NCBI RefSeq assembly: GCF_001500025.1
Contig: NZ_LQIW01000001.1
Span: 186,001 to 250,000, forward strand
DNA from: Mycobacterium sp. IS-1590
Lineage (GTDB): Bacteria > Actinomycetota > Actinomycetes > Mycobacteriales > Mycobacteriaceae
Direction of reading: 5' to 3'
Length of the DNA stretch: 64,000 nucleotides
Shown: piece by piece, positions 16,617 to 27,402 of the stretch
Numbering within the stretch: the stretch's first letter is position 1
How the letters are laid out: every line of letters starts with the position of its first letter
Program-made: the position numbers and the translations under genes
Notes under the pieces: generated by a model
Told to the model about the DNA's origin: nothing
What the model saw: only the letters and a program-made list of their open reading frames with translations
Database searches by the model: none

Positions 16617-18257
16617 ATGGCGCGAGCCGGGGGATCCACGCCGCGTCAGTACGCTCGCGAGGTGGCGAGTGGAAGGGGCGGCCAGCCTGTCCGGCGCGGG
16701 GTCTGTCGCGTGGCGGCGGCACTCGCGCTGCTGGCGGCCACGGTGTCTGGTTGCGCCGAGGGGGAGACCGCCGCGGTGCAGGTTCCCGCCGACCCCGGGA
16801 TCGTGCGAACCGCCGCGGGCGCAGTGCGCGGGACCGTAGCCGACGATCATCGGTACTTTGCCGGAATCCCTTATGCCGCACCGCCTGTCGGAGCACTGCG
16901 CTGGCAGCCACCGGTGCCCGTCGCGCCGTGGACGGGGTTTCGGGACGCGACTCGCCCCGGTGCGCGCTGCATCCAGGACACCAGCTCCGATGTCGACCGG
17001 CGCCCGCCCAGCGAGGACTGCCTGACCCTCAACGTATGGACCCCGCCGCCGTCGGACGAACCGCACCCGGTGATGGTGTGGATTCACGGTGGAAGCTTCC
17101 TCAACGGCAGCGGCGACATCTACCCCGCGCGGCGGTTGGCGGGCCGTGGCGTTGTCGTCGTCACGATCAACTACCGCCTCGGGGCCCTCGGCTTCCTCGC
17201 CCATCCGGCGTTCGGTTCCGGTGGTGACATCGGCAATTACGGCCTCGCCGATCAACAGGCCGCGCTGCGCTGGGTTCGCGACAACATCGCCGGATTCGGC
17301 GGAGACCCCGACAGGGTCACCATCGCGGGCGAATCGGCAGGCGGGATGGCGGTGTGCGATCACCTCGTCGCACCCGGGTCCCGGGGGCTGTTCAGCGCGG
17401 CGATCATCCAGAGCGCGCCCTGTCAGGCGCAATACGACCTGCCGGCCGCCCGGGAGGCCAGCACCGCATACGCAGCCGATGCCGGGTGCCCCGATCCCCG
17501 CGTCGCCGCGGACTGCTTACGCTCGCTGCCCGCCGATCGATTGCAGGCTCCGCTGATGTACGCCCGGTTCGGGACCGAACGCCTGAGTGGTCCGGTGGCG
17601 GGCACCGAGGCGCTGCCCGAGAACTCGTTCGTCGCGATCACCGGCGGTAAGGCCGCCCGGGTACCGGTGATGATCGGCACCACGCACGACGAACACACGC
17701 TGTTCGCGGCGCTGCAAGCGTTGCGTGGCCGGTCATTCGATGCCGCGAGTTACCCCGAACTGCTGGCCGAGGCTTTCGGGCCGCACGGGCCGGCCGTGGC
17801 GACTCTTTATCCACCCGACCGGTACGGCGGGAACGTCGCGCTGGCGTATTCGGCGGCGGTGACGGCGGCCGAATACGCCTGCGTGGCCGACCGGATGGCC
17901 GACGCCCTTGCCGACCAACCCGTCTATGCCTACGAGTTCGGTGACCGTGACGCGCCCGCACCCGAACCGTTGCGTGAGGCGCCGTTCCCGGTTGGGGCGG
18001 CGCATTCCCTGGAGTTGCGCTATCTGTTCGACGTCGGCGGCGCACCACCGCTGGATCCCGCCCAACAGCGGTTGTCCGAGCAGATGGTCGACTACTGGGC
18101 GGGGTTCGTCGCGACCGGATCACCAGGCTCCGACTGGCCGGAGCTGACCAGCGGCCCGGCCGGTGAGCGGATGTGGCTGGAACCGGACGCCAACCGCGTC
18201 ATCACCAATTTCGAGCAGAAACACCACTGTGCGTTCTGGGCCGGCCTGAGACGCTGA
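16617..18257 (+). CDS. Carboxylesterase type B, lipoprotein
   Basis: This 546-residue alpha/beta hydrolase of the type B carboxylesterase (cholinesterase-like) family starts with a basic tail and a hydrophobic segment ending in the lipobox VSGC near residue 46. It is therefore predicted to be exported and lipid-anchored. The catalytic Ser is in IAGESAGGMAV; the oxyanion region is VMVWIHGGSFLNG. SEDCLTLNVW is the second family signature, and the catalytic His lies in VGAAHSLELRYLF. It hydrolyses ester substrates outside the membrane. It is divergent from the second P450 and shares its operator region. A GTG at 16662 is an alternative start that keeps the signal peptide. Confidence 0.9.
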   Translation: MARAGGSTPRQYAREVASGRGGQPVRRGVCRVAAALALLAATVSGCAEGETAAVQVPADPGIVRTAAGAVRGTVADDHRYFAGIPYAAPPVGALRWQPPVPVAPWTGFRDATRPGARCIQDTSSDVDRRPPSEDCLTLNVWTPPPSDEPHPVMVWIHGGSFLNGSGDIYPARRLAGRGVVVVTINYRLGALGFLAHPAFGSGGDIGNYGLADQQAALRWVRDNIAGFGGDPDRVTIAGESAGGMAVCDHLVAPGSRGLFSAAIIQSAPCQAQYDLPAAREASTAYAADAGCPDPRVAADCLRSLPADRLQAPLMYARFGTERLSGPVAGTEALPENSFVAITGGKAARVPVMIGTTHDEHTLFAALQALRGRSFDAASYPELLAEAFGPHGPAVATLYPPDRYGGNVALAYSAAVTAAEYACVADRMADALADQPVYAYEFGDRDAPAPEPLREAPFPVGAAHSLELRYLFDVGGAPPLDPAQQRLSEQMVDYWAGFVATGSPGSDWPELTSGPAGERMWLEPDANRVITNFEQKHHCAFWAGLRR

Positions 18258-18597
18258 CGAGGGCCCGCCGGCCACGCGCCCGGGCGGCCGGGTATCCCGT
18301 GGCCAGGGATTTGGAGCGTGTCGTTTTCTAGGGCATACTGTTCGGGTTGCCTTGAGCCGGGACGGTGCCTGTTCGGACCGCGTGGCCGGGGCATACGACC
18401 GGCGCCCAACCGGGCGCATCCGGTGCCAATCTCGAGCGCAACGATTTTTCGGAGCGCACGAGTGCGTGTGCGGGCGACACACCCGACCGCGGGTACCGGT
18501 GGACCACAGACAGAAGAACAGCGGCGGCATAGCAGCGTGACTGCGCCGGTGAGAGCGGCCCGGTTCCGGGCCCAGTATTGAGTGAGGTAGGAGAAGC
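18258..18597 (+). other. Non-coding leader region of the S10 ribosomal operon
   Basis: This 340-bp stretch contains no convincing gene. It holds the promoter described at 18311-18339 and, if that is used, a leader of about 250 nt before rpsJ. Long leaders ahead of S10 operons often carry autoregulatory structure, but I see no recognisable L4-type hairpin. The last part has the ribosome site AGGTAGGAG for rpsJ. Confidence 0.6.
18311..18339 (+). promoter_or_regulatory. Probable SigA promoter of the S10 operon
   Basis: TTGGAG (18311-18316) and CATACT (18334-18339) are separated by 17 bp, with a T-rich spacer that includes TCGTTTTCTA. This is the only well-spaced pair of vegetative-type hexamers I see in the leader. 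Confidence 0.55.
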
Positions 18598-18903
18598 GTG
18601 GCGGGACAGAAGATCCGCATCAGGCTCAAGGCCTACGACCACGAGGCGATCGACGCCTCGGCGCGCAAGATAGTGGAAACGGTCACCAGAACCGGCGCCA
18701 GCGTGGTTGGTCCTGTGCCGCTGCCGACCGAGAAGAACGTGTATTGCGTCATCCGGTCCCCGCACAAGTACAAGGACTCGCGGGAGCACTTCGAGATGCG
18801 CACCCACAAGCGGCTGATCGACATCCTCGACCCGACGCCGAAGACCGTTGACGCTTTGATGCGCATCGATCTGCCGGCCAGCGTCGACGTCAACATCCAG
18901 TAG
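18598..18903 (+). CDS. rpsJ: 30S ribosomal protein S10
   Basis: This is the full 101-residue S10 ([20 protein letters not shown] at the start, [13 protein letters not shown] at the end). S10 sits in the 30S head and, as NusE, takes part in transcription antitermination. The GTG start has an AGGTAGGAG ribosome site. It is the first gene of the S10 operon. Confidence 0.99.
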
Positions 18904-18914
18904 GAGACCAGGAC

Positions 18915-19568
18915 ATGGCTAGAAAAGGCATTCTGGGCACCAAGCTGGGCATGACGCAGGTGTTCGACGAGAACAACCGGGTCGTGCCGGTGACGGTCGT
19001 CAAGGCCGGGCCCAATGTTGTGACGCGCATCCGCACTCCGGAGCGCGATGGCTACAGCGCGGTGCAGTTGGCCTACGGCGAGATCAGCCCGCGCAAGGTC
19101 AATAAGCCTGTGACGGGCCAGTATTCGGCTGCCGGGGTCAACCCGCGCCGGCATCTGGCCGAGCTGCGGCTCGATGACGAGTCCGCCGCCGCCGAATACG
19201 AGGTCGGCCAGGAACTCACTGCCGAGATCTTCGCCGACGGCGCCTACGTCGACGTGACCGGCACCAGCAAGGGCAAGGGTTTCGCCGGCACGATGAAGCG
19301 GCACGGTTTCCGCGGCCAGGGCGCCAGCCACGGCGCACAGGCGGTGCACCGCCGCCCCGGCTCCATCGGTGGCTGCGCCACCCCCGGCCGGGTGTTCAAG
19401 GGCACGCGCATGTCGGGCCGCATGGGCAACGACCGCGTGACGACCCTGAACCTGTTGGTGCACAAGGTCGATGCCGAGAACGGCGTGCTGTTGATCAAGG
19501 GCGCAATCCCCGGCCGTAACGGCGGGCTCGTGATGGTCCGCAGCGCAATCAAGAGGAGCGAGAAGTAA
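18915..19568 (+). CDS. rplC: 50S ribosomal protein L3
   Basis: A 217-residue L3 with the hallmark [10 protein letters not shown] at the N-terminus and the long loop that reaches the peptidyl transferase centre ([20 protein letters not shown]). It helps nucleate 50S assembly on 23S rRNA. It lies 11 bp after rpsJ; its stop overlaps the rplD start by one base. Confidence 0.99.
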   Translation: MARKGILGTKLGMTQVFDENNRVVPVTVVKAGPNVVTRIRTPERDGYSAVQLAYGEISPRKVNKPVTGQYSAAGVNPRRHLAELRLDDESAAAEYEVGQELTAEIFADGAYVDVTGTSKGKGFAGTMKRHGFRGQGASHGAQAVHRRPGSIGGCATPGRVFKGTRMSGRMGNDRVTTLNLLVHKVDAENGVLLIKGAIPGRNGGLVMVRSAIKRSEK

Positions 19569-20236
19569 TGGCTCTCAAAGTTGATGTCCACACCCCGGCG
19601 GGGGCGAAAGACGGCTCCGTCGAGCTGCCCGCCGAGCTGTTCGACGTCGAGGTGAACATCGCGTTGATGCACCAGGTGGTCACCGCGCAGCTGGCCGCGG
19701 CCCGGCAGGGTACGCACTCGACCAAGACCCGCGGTGAAGTCCGCGGCGGTGGCAAGAAGCCGTACCGGCAGAAGGGCACGGGCCGCGCGCGTCAGGGCTC
19801 GATCCGGGCACCCCAGTTCACCGGCGGTGGCACCGTGCACGGTCCCAAGCCGCGCGACTACAGCGAGCGGACCCCGAAGAAGATGATCCGCGCCGCTCTG
19901 CGCGGTGCGCTGTCCGACCGGGCCCGCAACGACCGGATCCACGCCGTCACCGAGATCGTCGAGGGCCAGAAGCCGTCGACCAAGAGCGCCAAGGCGTTCC
20001 TGACCACGCTGGTCGCCGACCGCAAGCTCGAGAAGAACAAGGTGCTCGTGGTGATCGGGCGTGCCGACGAGGTCAGCGCCAAGAGCGTGCGCAATCTCCC
20101 GGGTGTGCACGTGCTCTCGCCCGATCAGCTCAACACCTACGACGTGCTGAACGCTGACGACGTGATCTTCAGCGTGGAGGCGCTCAACGCCTACATCAGC
20201 GCCAACCAGACTGCGAAAGAGGAGGTGTCGGCCTGA
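19568..20236 (+). CDS. rplD: 50S ribosomal protein L4
   Basis: A protein of 222 residues. The globular domain carries the exit-tunnel loop ([22 protein letters not shown], followed by [14 protein letters not shown]), where macrolide-resistance mutations are known in other bacteria. In E. coli L4 also represses its own operon; whether it does so here is unknown. One-base overlaps at both ends (TAATG, TGATG) indicate tight translational coupling. Confidence 0.99.
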   Translation: MALKVDVHTPAGAKDGSVELPAELFDVEVNIALMHQVVTAQLAAARQGTHSTKTRGEVRGGGKKPYRQKGTGRARQGSIRAPQFTGGGTVHGPKPRDYSERTPKKMIRAALRGALSDRARNDRIHAVTEIVEGQKPSTKSAKAFLTTLVADRKLEKNKVLVVIGRADEVSAKSVRNLPGVHVLSPDQLNTYDVLNADDVIFSVEALNAYISANQTAKEEVSA

Positions 20237-20538
20237 TGGCGACCGTCACTGATCCCCGCGACATCATCCTGTCCCCGGTCATCTCCGAGAAGTCGTACGG
20301 GCTGATCGAGGACAACGTCTACACGTTCATCGTGCATCCCGACTCCAACAAGACGCAGATCAAGATCGCCATCGAGAAGATCTTCGGTGTCAAGGTGGAC
20401 TCGGTGAACACCGCCAACCGGCAGGGCAAGCGCAAGCGCACCCGCACCGGATACGGGAAGCGCAAGAGCACCAAGCGGGCCATCGTGACGCTGGCCGCGG
20501 GGAGCAAGCCCATCGACCTGTTCGGAGCACCGGCTTGA
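20236..20538 (+). CDS. rplW: 50S ribosomal protein L23
   Basis: This 100-residue L23 has the typical [19 protein letters not shown] start and the basic loop [20 protein letters not shown]. It lines the tunnel exit, where trigger factor and SRP dock. It is coupled to rplD by TGATG. Confidence 0.99.
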   Translation: MATVTDPRDIILSPVISEKSYGLIEDNVYTFIVHPDSNKTQIKIAIEKIFGVKVDSVNTANRQGKRKRTRTGYGKRKSTKRAIVTLAAGSKPIDLFGAPA

Positions 20539-20576
20539 TTTCGTCAGGCCGGCGACGGAGGAAGACCTAGAGAATC

Positions 20577-21413
20577 ATGGCAATTCGCAAGTACAAGCCG
20601 ACGACCCCCGGTCGCCGCGGTGCCAGCGTCTCCGACTTCGCTGAGATCACCCGCGACCACCCGGAGAAGTCGCTGGTTCGTCCGCTGCACGGTCGGGGCG
20701 GCCGAAATGCGCACGGCCGCATCACCACCCGGCACAAGGGCGGGGGACACAAGCGCGCCTACCGGGTGATCGACTTCCGTCGCAATGACAAGGACGGCGT
20801 CAACGCCAGAGTCGCGCACATCGAGTACGACCCGAACCGCACCGCGAACATCGCACTGCTGCACTACCTTGACGGGGAGAAGCGCTACATCATCGCCCCC
20901 CAGGGTCTCAAGCAGGGCACCATCGTCGAGTCGGGTCCCAACGCCGACATCAAGCCGGGCAACAATCTTCCGCTGCGCAACATCCCCGCGGGCACGCTGG
21001 TGCATGCGGTGGAACTGCGGCCGGGCGGCGGCGCCAAACTCGCGCGCTCGGCCGGCTCCAGCATCCAGTTGCTGGGCAAGGAAGGCACCTACGCGTCGCT
21101 GCGTATGCCGTCGGGTGAGATCCGCCGCGTCGACGTGCGCTGCCGCGCCACCGTCGGTGAGGTGGGCAACGCCGAGCAGGCGAACATCAACTGGGGCAAG
21201 GCCGGCCGCATGCGGTGGAAGGGCAAGCGCCCCACCGTCCGTGGCGTCGTGATGAACCCGGTCGACCACCCGCACGGTGGTGGTGAGGGTAAGACCTCCG
21301 GTGGTCGTCACCCGGTGAGCCCGTGGGGTAAGCCCGAAGGCCGCACCCGCAAGCCGAACAAAGCGAGCAACAAGCTCATCGTCCGTCGCCGGCGCACCGG
21401 CAAGAAGCGCTGA
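20577..21413 (+). CDS. rplB: 50S ribosomal protein L2
   Basis: This 278-residue L2 begins [20 protein letters not shown]. It contains the conserved C-terminal motif [13 protein letters not shown] with the His needed for peptidyl transferase centre assembly. It binds 23S rRNA at the subunit interface. A 38-bp gap after rplW carries its ribosome site. Confidence 0.99.
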   Translation: MAIRKYKPTTPGRRGASVSDFAEITRDHPEKSLVRPLHGRGGRNAHGRITTRHKGGGHKRAYRVIDFRRNDKDGVNARVAHIEYDPNRTANIALLHYLDGEKRYIIAPQGLKQGTIVESGPNADIKPGNNLPLRNIPAGTLVHAVELRPGGGAKLARSAGSSIQLLGKEGTYASLRMPSGEIRRVDVRCRATVGEVGNAEQANINWGKAGRMRWKGKRPTVRGVVMNPVDHPHGGGEGKTSGGRHPVSPWGKPEGRTRKPNKASNKLIVRRRRTGKKR

Positions 21414-21434
21414 GAGTAGGCAGGTACAAGGAAT

Positions 21435-21715
21435 ATGCCACGCAGCCTGAAGAAGGGCCCGTTCGTCGACGACCATCTGTTGAAGAAGGTCGACGCGCAG
21501 AACGAGAAGAACACCAAGCAGGTCATCAAGACCTGGTCGCGTCGGTCGACCATCATCCCCGACTTCATCGGGCACACCTTCGCGGTGCATGACGGCCGCA
21601 AGCATGTCCCGGTGTTCGTCACCGAGGCGATGGTCGGGCACAAGCTCGGCGAGTTCGCCCCCACCCGCACCTTCAAGGGTCACATCAAGGATGACCGGAA
21701 GGCGAAGAGGCGCTA

Positions 21716-21716
<1 letters not shown>
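21435..21716 (+). CDS. rpsS: 30S ribosomal protein S19
   Basis: A 93-residue S19: [19 protein letters not shown], with [19 protein letters not shown] in the middle. It contacts 16S rRNA in the 30S head near the A-site finger. Its TAA overlaps the rplV ATG. Confidence 0.99.
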
Positions 21717-23151
<1,435 letters not shown>

Positions 23152-23154
23152 ATC

Positions 23155-23571
23155 ATGTTGATTCCCCGCAAGGTCAAGCACCGCAAGCAACACCATCCCA
23201 GGCAGCGTGGCATCGCCAGCGGCGGCACGACGGTGAGCTTCGGTGACTACGGCATCCAGGCGTTGGAACACGCCTACATCACCAACCGGCAGATCGAGTC
23301 CGCGCGTATCGCGATCAACCGACACATCAAGCGTGGCGGCAAGGTGTGGATCAACATCTTCCCGGACCGCCCGCTGACCAAGAAGCCGGCCGAGACGCGC
23401 ATGGGTTCCGGTAAGGGCTCGCCCGAGTGGTGGGTGGCCAACGTCAAACCGGGCCGGGTGTTATTCGAGTTGAGCTACCCCGATGAGGCCACCGCCCGGG
23501 CCGCGCTGACCCGTGCGATCCACAAGCTGCCGATCAAGGCACGCATCGTTACCCGAGAGGAGCACTTCTGA
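23155..23571 (+). CDS. rplP: 50S ribosomal protein L16
   Basis: A 138-residue L16 ([19 protein letters not shown], later [19 protein letters not shown]). It binds at the A site of the 50S subunit and is needed for tRNA accommodation. It starts 3 bp after rpsC and overlaps rpmC by TGATG. Confidence 0.99.
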   Translation: MLIPRKVKHRKQHHPRQRGIASGGTTVSFGDYGIQALEHAYITNRQIESARIAINRHIKRGGKVWINIFPDRPLTKKPAETRMGSGKGSPEWWVANVKPGRVLFELSYPDEATARAALTRAIHKLPIKARIVTREEHF

Positions 23572-23804
23572 TGGCAGTGGGAGTGACGCCGGGCGAACTG
23601 CGCGAGCTGACCGACGACGAATTGAAGGATCGGCTGCGCGAGTCCAAGGAAGAGCTGTTCAACCTGCGCTTCCAGATGGCGACCGGCCAATTGTCGAACA
23701 ACCGCCGGCTTCGCACGGTGCGTCAGGAAATCGCGCGCGTGTACACCGTGCTGCGCGAACGTGAGTTGGGTCTGGCCTCCGGACCCGTGGGTGAGGATTC
23801 GTAA
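23571..23804 (+). CDS. rpmC: 50S ribosomal protein L29
   Basis: The protein has 77 residues: a two-helix hairpin with [20 protein letters not shown] and [18 protein letters not shown], the L29 signature. It is located near the tunnel exit beside L23. It starts on the last base of the rplP stop and abuts rpsQ directly (TAAATG). Confidence 0.99.
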   Translation: MAVGVTPGELRELTDDELKDRLRESKEELFNLRFQMATGQLSNNRRLRTVRQEIARVYTVLRERELGLASGPVGEDS

Positions 23805-24107
23805 ATGGCAGAGAACACGGCAAAGGGGCCCAAGTACACCCCGCGCAAGGACGAGGAGCGTGGCCGCCGCAAGACGGCCATCGGGTACGTGGTTTCGGAC
23901 AAGATGCAGAAGACCATCGTGGTTGAGCTGGAGGATCGTAAGAGCCACCCGCTCTACGGCAAGATCATCCGCACCACCAAGAAGGTCAAGGCACACGACG
24001 AGAACGACAGCGCGGGCATCGGCGACCGGGTGTCGCTGATGGAGACCCGACCGCTGTCGGCGACCAAGCGCTGGCGGCTCGTCGAAATTCTCGAGAAGGC
24101 CAAATAG
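23805..24107 (+). CDS. rpsQ: 30S ribosomal protein S17
   Basis: A 100-residue S17 with the OB-fold core [20 protein letters not shown] and the end [20 protein letters not shown]. An N-terminal basic extension of about 18 residues is typical of mycobacteria. It is the last gene of this ribosomal block; an intrinsic terminator follows. Confidence 0.99.
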   Translation: MAENTAKGPKYTPRKDEERGRRKTAIGYVVSDKMQKTIVVELEDRKSHPLYGKIIRTTKKVKAHDENDSAGIGDRVSLMETRPLSATKRWRLVEILEKAK

Positions 24108-24121
24108 GCCGCACGGCAAGG

Positions 24122-24172
24122 AAGCCCCCGAGCACCACGCGATTTCACGCCGCAAAGGTGTCGGGGGTTTTC
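24122..24172 (+). terminator. Rho-independent terminator ending the S10 block
   Basis: The arms CCCCCGA/TCGGGGG continue as GCACC/GGTG and enclose a loop of about 20 nt, followed by TTTT at 24168-24171. It begins 15 bp after rpsQ and explains why the remaining spc genes need their own promoter at 31239. Confidence 0.85.
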
Positions 24173-24183
24173 GCTTTCGGCGC

Positions 24184-25716
24184 TCAGTCTTCCGCGGGCC
24201 GCAGCACCGCCAGCACGGTCAGGATCAATATCTTGACATCCAGGAGCAGCGACCAGTTGTCGATGTAGTAGTTGTCCCACTCGGCACGGTCGGCAATCGA
24301 GGTCTGCCCCCGGAAACCGTGCACCTGGGCCCAGCCCGTCATGCCCGCCTTCACCCGGTGACGCTGGCCGTAACGGCGCACGTGCATCTCGAAAAGCTCG
24401 ACGAACTCCGGCCGCTCGGGGCGTGGGCCGACCAGGCTCATCTCGCCGCGCAGCACGTTGATCAGCTGAGGCAGTTCGTCCAGCGAGGCCTTGCGCATGA
24501 TGCGGCCGATGCGGGTGCGTCGATCCTCGCCCTCGACCCCGCCCGGCGCCGTGCCGTCCTCGGGTTCGAAGCTCGCAGCGGTCGTGTCGGGCAGGCGCAT
24601 GGTGCGGAACTTCAAGCAGCCGAACACCTTTCCGTCGCGTCCGATCCGCTCTTGAGTGAAGAAGACCGGGCCCGGCGAGCTGAGCTTGACCGCCATCGCG
24701 AGTATGAGCAGTAACGGCGAGATGAGCACGAGACCGAACAGCGCGGCGACGCGGTCGCCGCCATGCTTGACGGCGAATTGCCAGCCTCTCGGGTTGACCC
24801 GCGTCAAAACCATGAGCGGAACGCCGCCCATGTGCTCAATTCGGGTGCCACTGCCTACCGAGTCCATCAACCGCGGCACCACCCGCACCCGCAGCCCGAG
24901 TTCCTGAGCCTGCTGGGCGGTCCGGGACAGCTGTTCGTCGGGCAACGTGGACGGAGCGATGATGAGCTCCTCGGCCCGCGTGGCGCGCACGGCGCTCTCG
25001 AGATCGTTCGTGCCGCCCAGGTACGGGACGTCGAACATCTCGACATCTTTCGGCCGCATGTCGTCGAGCACACCGACCGGACACATGCCGTAGTCACGGA
25101 TCTGACGCATCCGGGAAATGAGTTGGTGGGCAACCGGGTCGGAGCCGACGATCAAGGCCGGCCTGCCGACTTCGAACCTCCTTCGCAGCCAGCGGTTCAC
25201 CAACGACCGGGCCAGGCGTACCACGGGAATGAGAATGGCGGCGAACACCCAGATCTTCAGGACGAGCTCGCTCGGGCGAACGTAGGGCGCGAGAACCTCT
25301 CCGACCGGGAGACGAGGCACCAGGAGAACCATCAGGGTCAACGTCGCCAGGGCGGCCACCGCGATCGACGTGGCCACGGGCTCGAACTGGTCCAGGAACC
25401 CCTCGTTCAGCTTCTGTCGATACATCGACCGGGTGGCCATCACGATCAGCAGCATCGGGACGAACAGCCACGAGAACAGGGCGATGTTGCGGGCGTGCTC
25501 CATGTCGCCGGGAATCCACCACTGGGCCAGCGCCACTGCGGCCGCGGCCAGCACGGCGTCGATCGCCACGGTGATCGCCGAATACCACGGATCGACGCGG
25601 AGAACTTCGACCCAGCGCGGTGCCGGATTCGGGGACGGAGCCGGCACGACCTGCAACCGCGGCACTGTCGGACGGCTACTAGGCAAGTCCTCCGATACAT
25701 CCGCCTTAAGCTGCAT
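24184..25716 (-). CDS. Polyprenyl-phosphate sugar-1-phosphate transferase (exopolysaccharide initiating type)
   Basis: This 510-residue membrane protein has four N-terminal helices (about residues 45-165), a Rossmann-like CoA-binding segment (ALIVGSDPVAHQLISRM), a further helix near 325-345, and a catalytic bacterial sugar-transferase domain (FFTQERIGRDGKVFGCLKFRTM, KASLDELPQLINVLRGEMSL, VGPRPERPEF, AGMTGWAQVHGFRG). Such enzymes transfer a sugar-1-phosphate from a nucleotide sugar to undecaprenyl- or decaprenyl-phosphate and begin glycan assembly at the inner face of the membrane. No other glycan genes are adjacent. It is convergent with rpsQ and lies in the insert that splits the ribosomal operon. 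Confidence 0.92.
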   Translation of the reverse strand: MQLKADVSEDLPSSRPTVPRLQVVPAPSPNPAPRWVEVLRVDPWYSAITVAIDAVLAAAAVALAQWWIPGDMEHARNIALFSWLFVPMLLIVMATRSMYRQKLNEGFLDQFEPVATSIAVAALATLTLMVLLVPRLPVGEVLAPYVRPSELVLKIWVFAAILIPVVRLARSLVNRWLRRRFEVGRPALIVGSDPVAHQLISRMRQIRDYGMCPVGVLDDMRPKDVEMFDVPYLGGTNDLESAVRATRAEELIIAPSTLPDEQLSRTAQQAQELGLRVRVVPRLMDSVGSGTRIEHMGGVPLMVLTRVNPRGWQFAVKHGGDRVAALFGLVLISPLLLILAMAVKLSSPGPVFFTQERIGRDGKVFGCLKFRTMRLPDTTAASFEPEDGTAPGGVEGEDRRTRIGRIMRKASLDELPQLINVLRGEMSLVGPRPERPEFVELFEMHVRRYGQRHRVKAGMTGWAQVHGFRGQTSIADRAEWDNYYIDNWSLLLDVKILILTVLAVLRPAED

Positions 25717-25748
25717 TTACCACTCTCTCGGACGGAACTGGCAACGAT

Positions 25749-25779
25749 GTTAGATGCACTGTACCGACCGCAATGTCAA
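25749..25779 (-). promoter_or_regulatory. Possible promoter of the sugar-transferase gene
   Basis: On the minus strand TTGACA (25779-25774) precedes TCTAAC (25754-25749). The spacing of 19 bp is longer than usual; a shifted hexamer CATCTA gives 17 bp. Position 33 bp upstream of the start codon is plausible. Confidence 0.35.
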
Positions 25780-25854
25780 AACGCCCAGCCAAATCGACCG
25801 TTGACAACGTGCACTTCCGCCCGGCCGAAACTCGGGTTTGCTGAAGGTCTGCTC

Positions 25855-26571
25855 TCAGGCGTTTGAAGTGGGCGGGGTGGCGAAAATTCGCTCCACGGTC
25901 AGTTGCGCCAAATCGCTCAGGATCTGGACGTGACCGGTACTCCACTGTCGGGGCTTGCTATCCGACACGCACAGCGTGCCGACGGCGTGGCCGTCCTGAT
26001 CGATCAAGGGGATGCCGAGGTAGGCCGCCATCGCGCCGCCGCGCACCACCGGATGGTTCATGAAGACGGGATCGGTCCGTGCATCCTCGACAACCAGGGG
26101 GGCTTTGTCGGCCACCGTGTACTGACAGATGGACTGCTCCAACGGCATTGCTCGTTCCTCGATGGAGAGCTTTCCCATCCCGGCGGTGCTCTTGTAGTAG
26201 GTGCGGTCGGCATCGACCAGACTCACCGCCGCAAACGGGGTCCCCAGGGCTTCGGTTGCCGCGCGGGTGATTCGGTCGTAGGCCGGTTCCGGCGGTGAGT
26301 CGAGCAGTCCGGTGGAGCGCAGTGAGCTCAGTCGATCGGGGTCGTTGATGACTGTCGACACGTCCGGCATCGATCCGCTGTCGAGCACCCCCGCTTCCGA
26401 CAGGTGCGAAAGTAGTTCCTTGGCCGAGACCTTGGTGCGCATCTGATCGGCGACCATTTGTGCGGCGACAGCACGCGCGACGTAGGTTTCCACGTCGGTG
26501 CCGGCATTGCGCGCGCACTCTTCGAGCTGACGGTTCAGCCACTCATCGAAACGCCGAAACGAGCGAGTCAC
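25855..26571 (-). CDS. GAF-domain protein, putative signalling or redox sensor
   Basis: A protein of 238 residues. It starts with a helical segment (FRRFDEWLNRQLEECARN) and has a C-terminal GAF domain from about residue 95 (YDRITRAATEALGTPFAAVS, MPLEQSICQYTVADKAPLVV, AAYLGIPLIDQDGHAVGTLC). GAF domains bind small ligands or haem. The Cys in the SICQY position is typical of the free-methionine-sulfoxide-reductase/phytochrome-like subgroup, but the full catalytic set is not evident. I use the GTG at 26571 because it avoids overlap with the TetR gene; the frame is open to an ATG at 26670. It is probably cotranscribed with the upstream TetR gene. Confidence 0.75.
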   Translation of the reverse strand: MTRSFRRFDEWLNRQLEECARNAGTDVETYVARAVAAQMVADQMRTKVSAKELLSHLSEAGVLDSGSMPDVSTVINDPDRLSSLRSTGLLDSPPEPAYDRITRAATEALGTPFAAVSLVDADRTYYKSTAGMGKLSIEERAMPLEQSICQYTVADKAPLVVEDARTDPVFMNHPVVRGGAMAAYLGIPLIDQDGHAVGTLCVSDSKPRQWSTGHVQILSDLAQLTVERIFATPPTSNA

Positions 26572-26620
26572 GAAGCGAACGGTATACGAATCGACTGATC
26601 CGCACGTATCGGTCGAACAT

Positions 26621-27334
26621 TCAACGCGCGGCTCGATGTGTCGCAGACCCGATTCTGGTGGCGATCCCATCGAGCAGTTGACTCAACCCGGACCGGAAGT
26701 CGGCGTGTGGGTCGTTGTCGGTGTGGTCGAAGGCACCTTCCTGCAGCGCCGCAGCAAGCGCCGGAAATCGTTTCGGGTCCAGCAGCCCGCGAAGGAGCGC
26801 CGGGTAGTCCGGCCAATCGAGTCGATCCGCCTCGATGTCGACGGCCGCAGCGCCGCGGACGAAGTGCAGCACCGCCATGACCGCGGCGAGTTTCTCGCGT
26901 TCGGTGAGCCCGGTGTCGGCAAGTGCGGCCAGCCCCGCGTCCAGCCACGCGACCTGCCCCGGATCGGCCGGCGGCCCCGCCGACACGGCCTGCAGCACCC
27001 ACGGATGGCGGTGGTAGACATCCCACAGACCGTCCGCCCAATGTGACAGTGCCTCAGTCCAATTCGCGACCTCGCCGGTTGGCGGGCGGCCGACGGCGGC
27101 AGCCGACATGAATATCACGAGCTCGTCCTTGTTGGCCACATGCCGGTAGAGCGACATCGTGCCGCAACCCAGGCGCTCGGCCAGCCGTGCCATCGACAGA
27201 GCGTGCAGTCCTTCGGTGTCGGCCAGTTCGACGGCTGCGCGCACGATGCGCTCCCGGTTCAGCCCGCTCGACCGTGCGGGCCGGCCGGGCTCGTGCCACA
27301 GGAGTTCCAGTGCGCGCGGTAGGGAATCGCTCAT
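26621..27334 (-). CDS. TetR-family repressor (tetracycline-repressor-like C-terminal domain)
   Basis: A 237-residue protein. The helix-turn-helix is at about residues 45-65 (MARLAERLGCGTMSLYRHVA), preceded by a recognition-domain helix (LNRERIVRAAVELADTEGL). The C-terminal part (WADGLWDVYHRHPWVLQAV) matches TetR_C-type ligand domains. It is divergent from a DUF2306 membrane-protein gene, and two palindromes occupy the 56-bp gap; local autorepression and control of the neighbour are likely. An N-terminal extension of about 22 residues is typical of this subfamily. Confidence 0.85.
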   Translation of the reverse strand: MSDSLPRALELLWHEPGRPARSSGLNRERIVRAAVELADTEGLHALSMARLAERLGCGTMSLYRHVANKDELVIFMSAAAVGRPPTGEVANWTEALSHWADGLWDVYHRHPWVLQAVSAGPPADPGQVAWLDAGLAALADTGLTEREKLAAVMAVLHFVRGAAAVDIEADRLDWPDYPALLRGLLDPKRFPALAAALQEGAFDHTDNDPHADFRSGLSQLLDGIATRIGSATHRAAR

Positions 27335-27366
27335 CGGTCCTCAGCCTAAGCCACTGGACACCGTGC

Positions 27367-27402
27367 GCGTATGCCGTACGCTTATTGCGTATGACATACG
27401 CA
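27367..27402. promoter_or_regulatory. Twin TetR operator candidates overlapping the DUF2306 start
   Basis: TGCGTATGACATACGCA (27386-27402) is a perfect 17-bp palindrome that includes the ATG of the downstream gene. GCGTATGCCGTACGC (27367-27381) is an imperfect copy with the same GCGTA/TACGC arms. The centres are exactly 20 bp apart. Confidence 0.75.
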
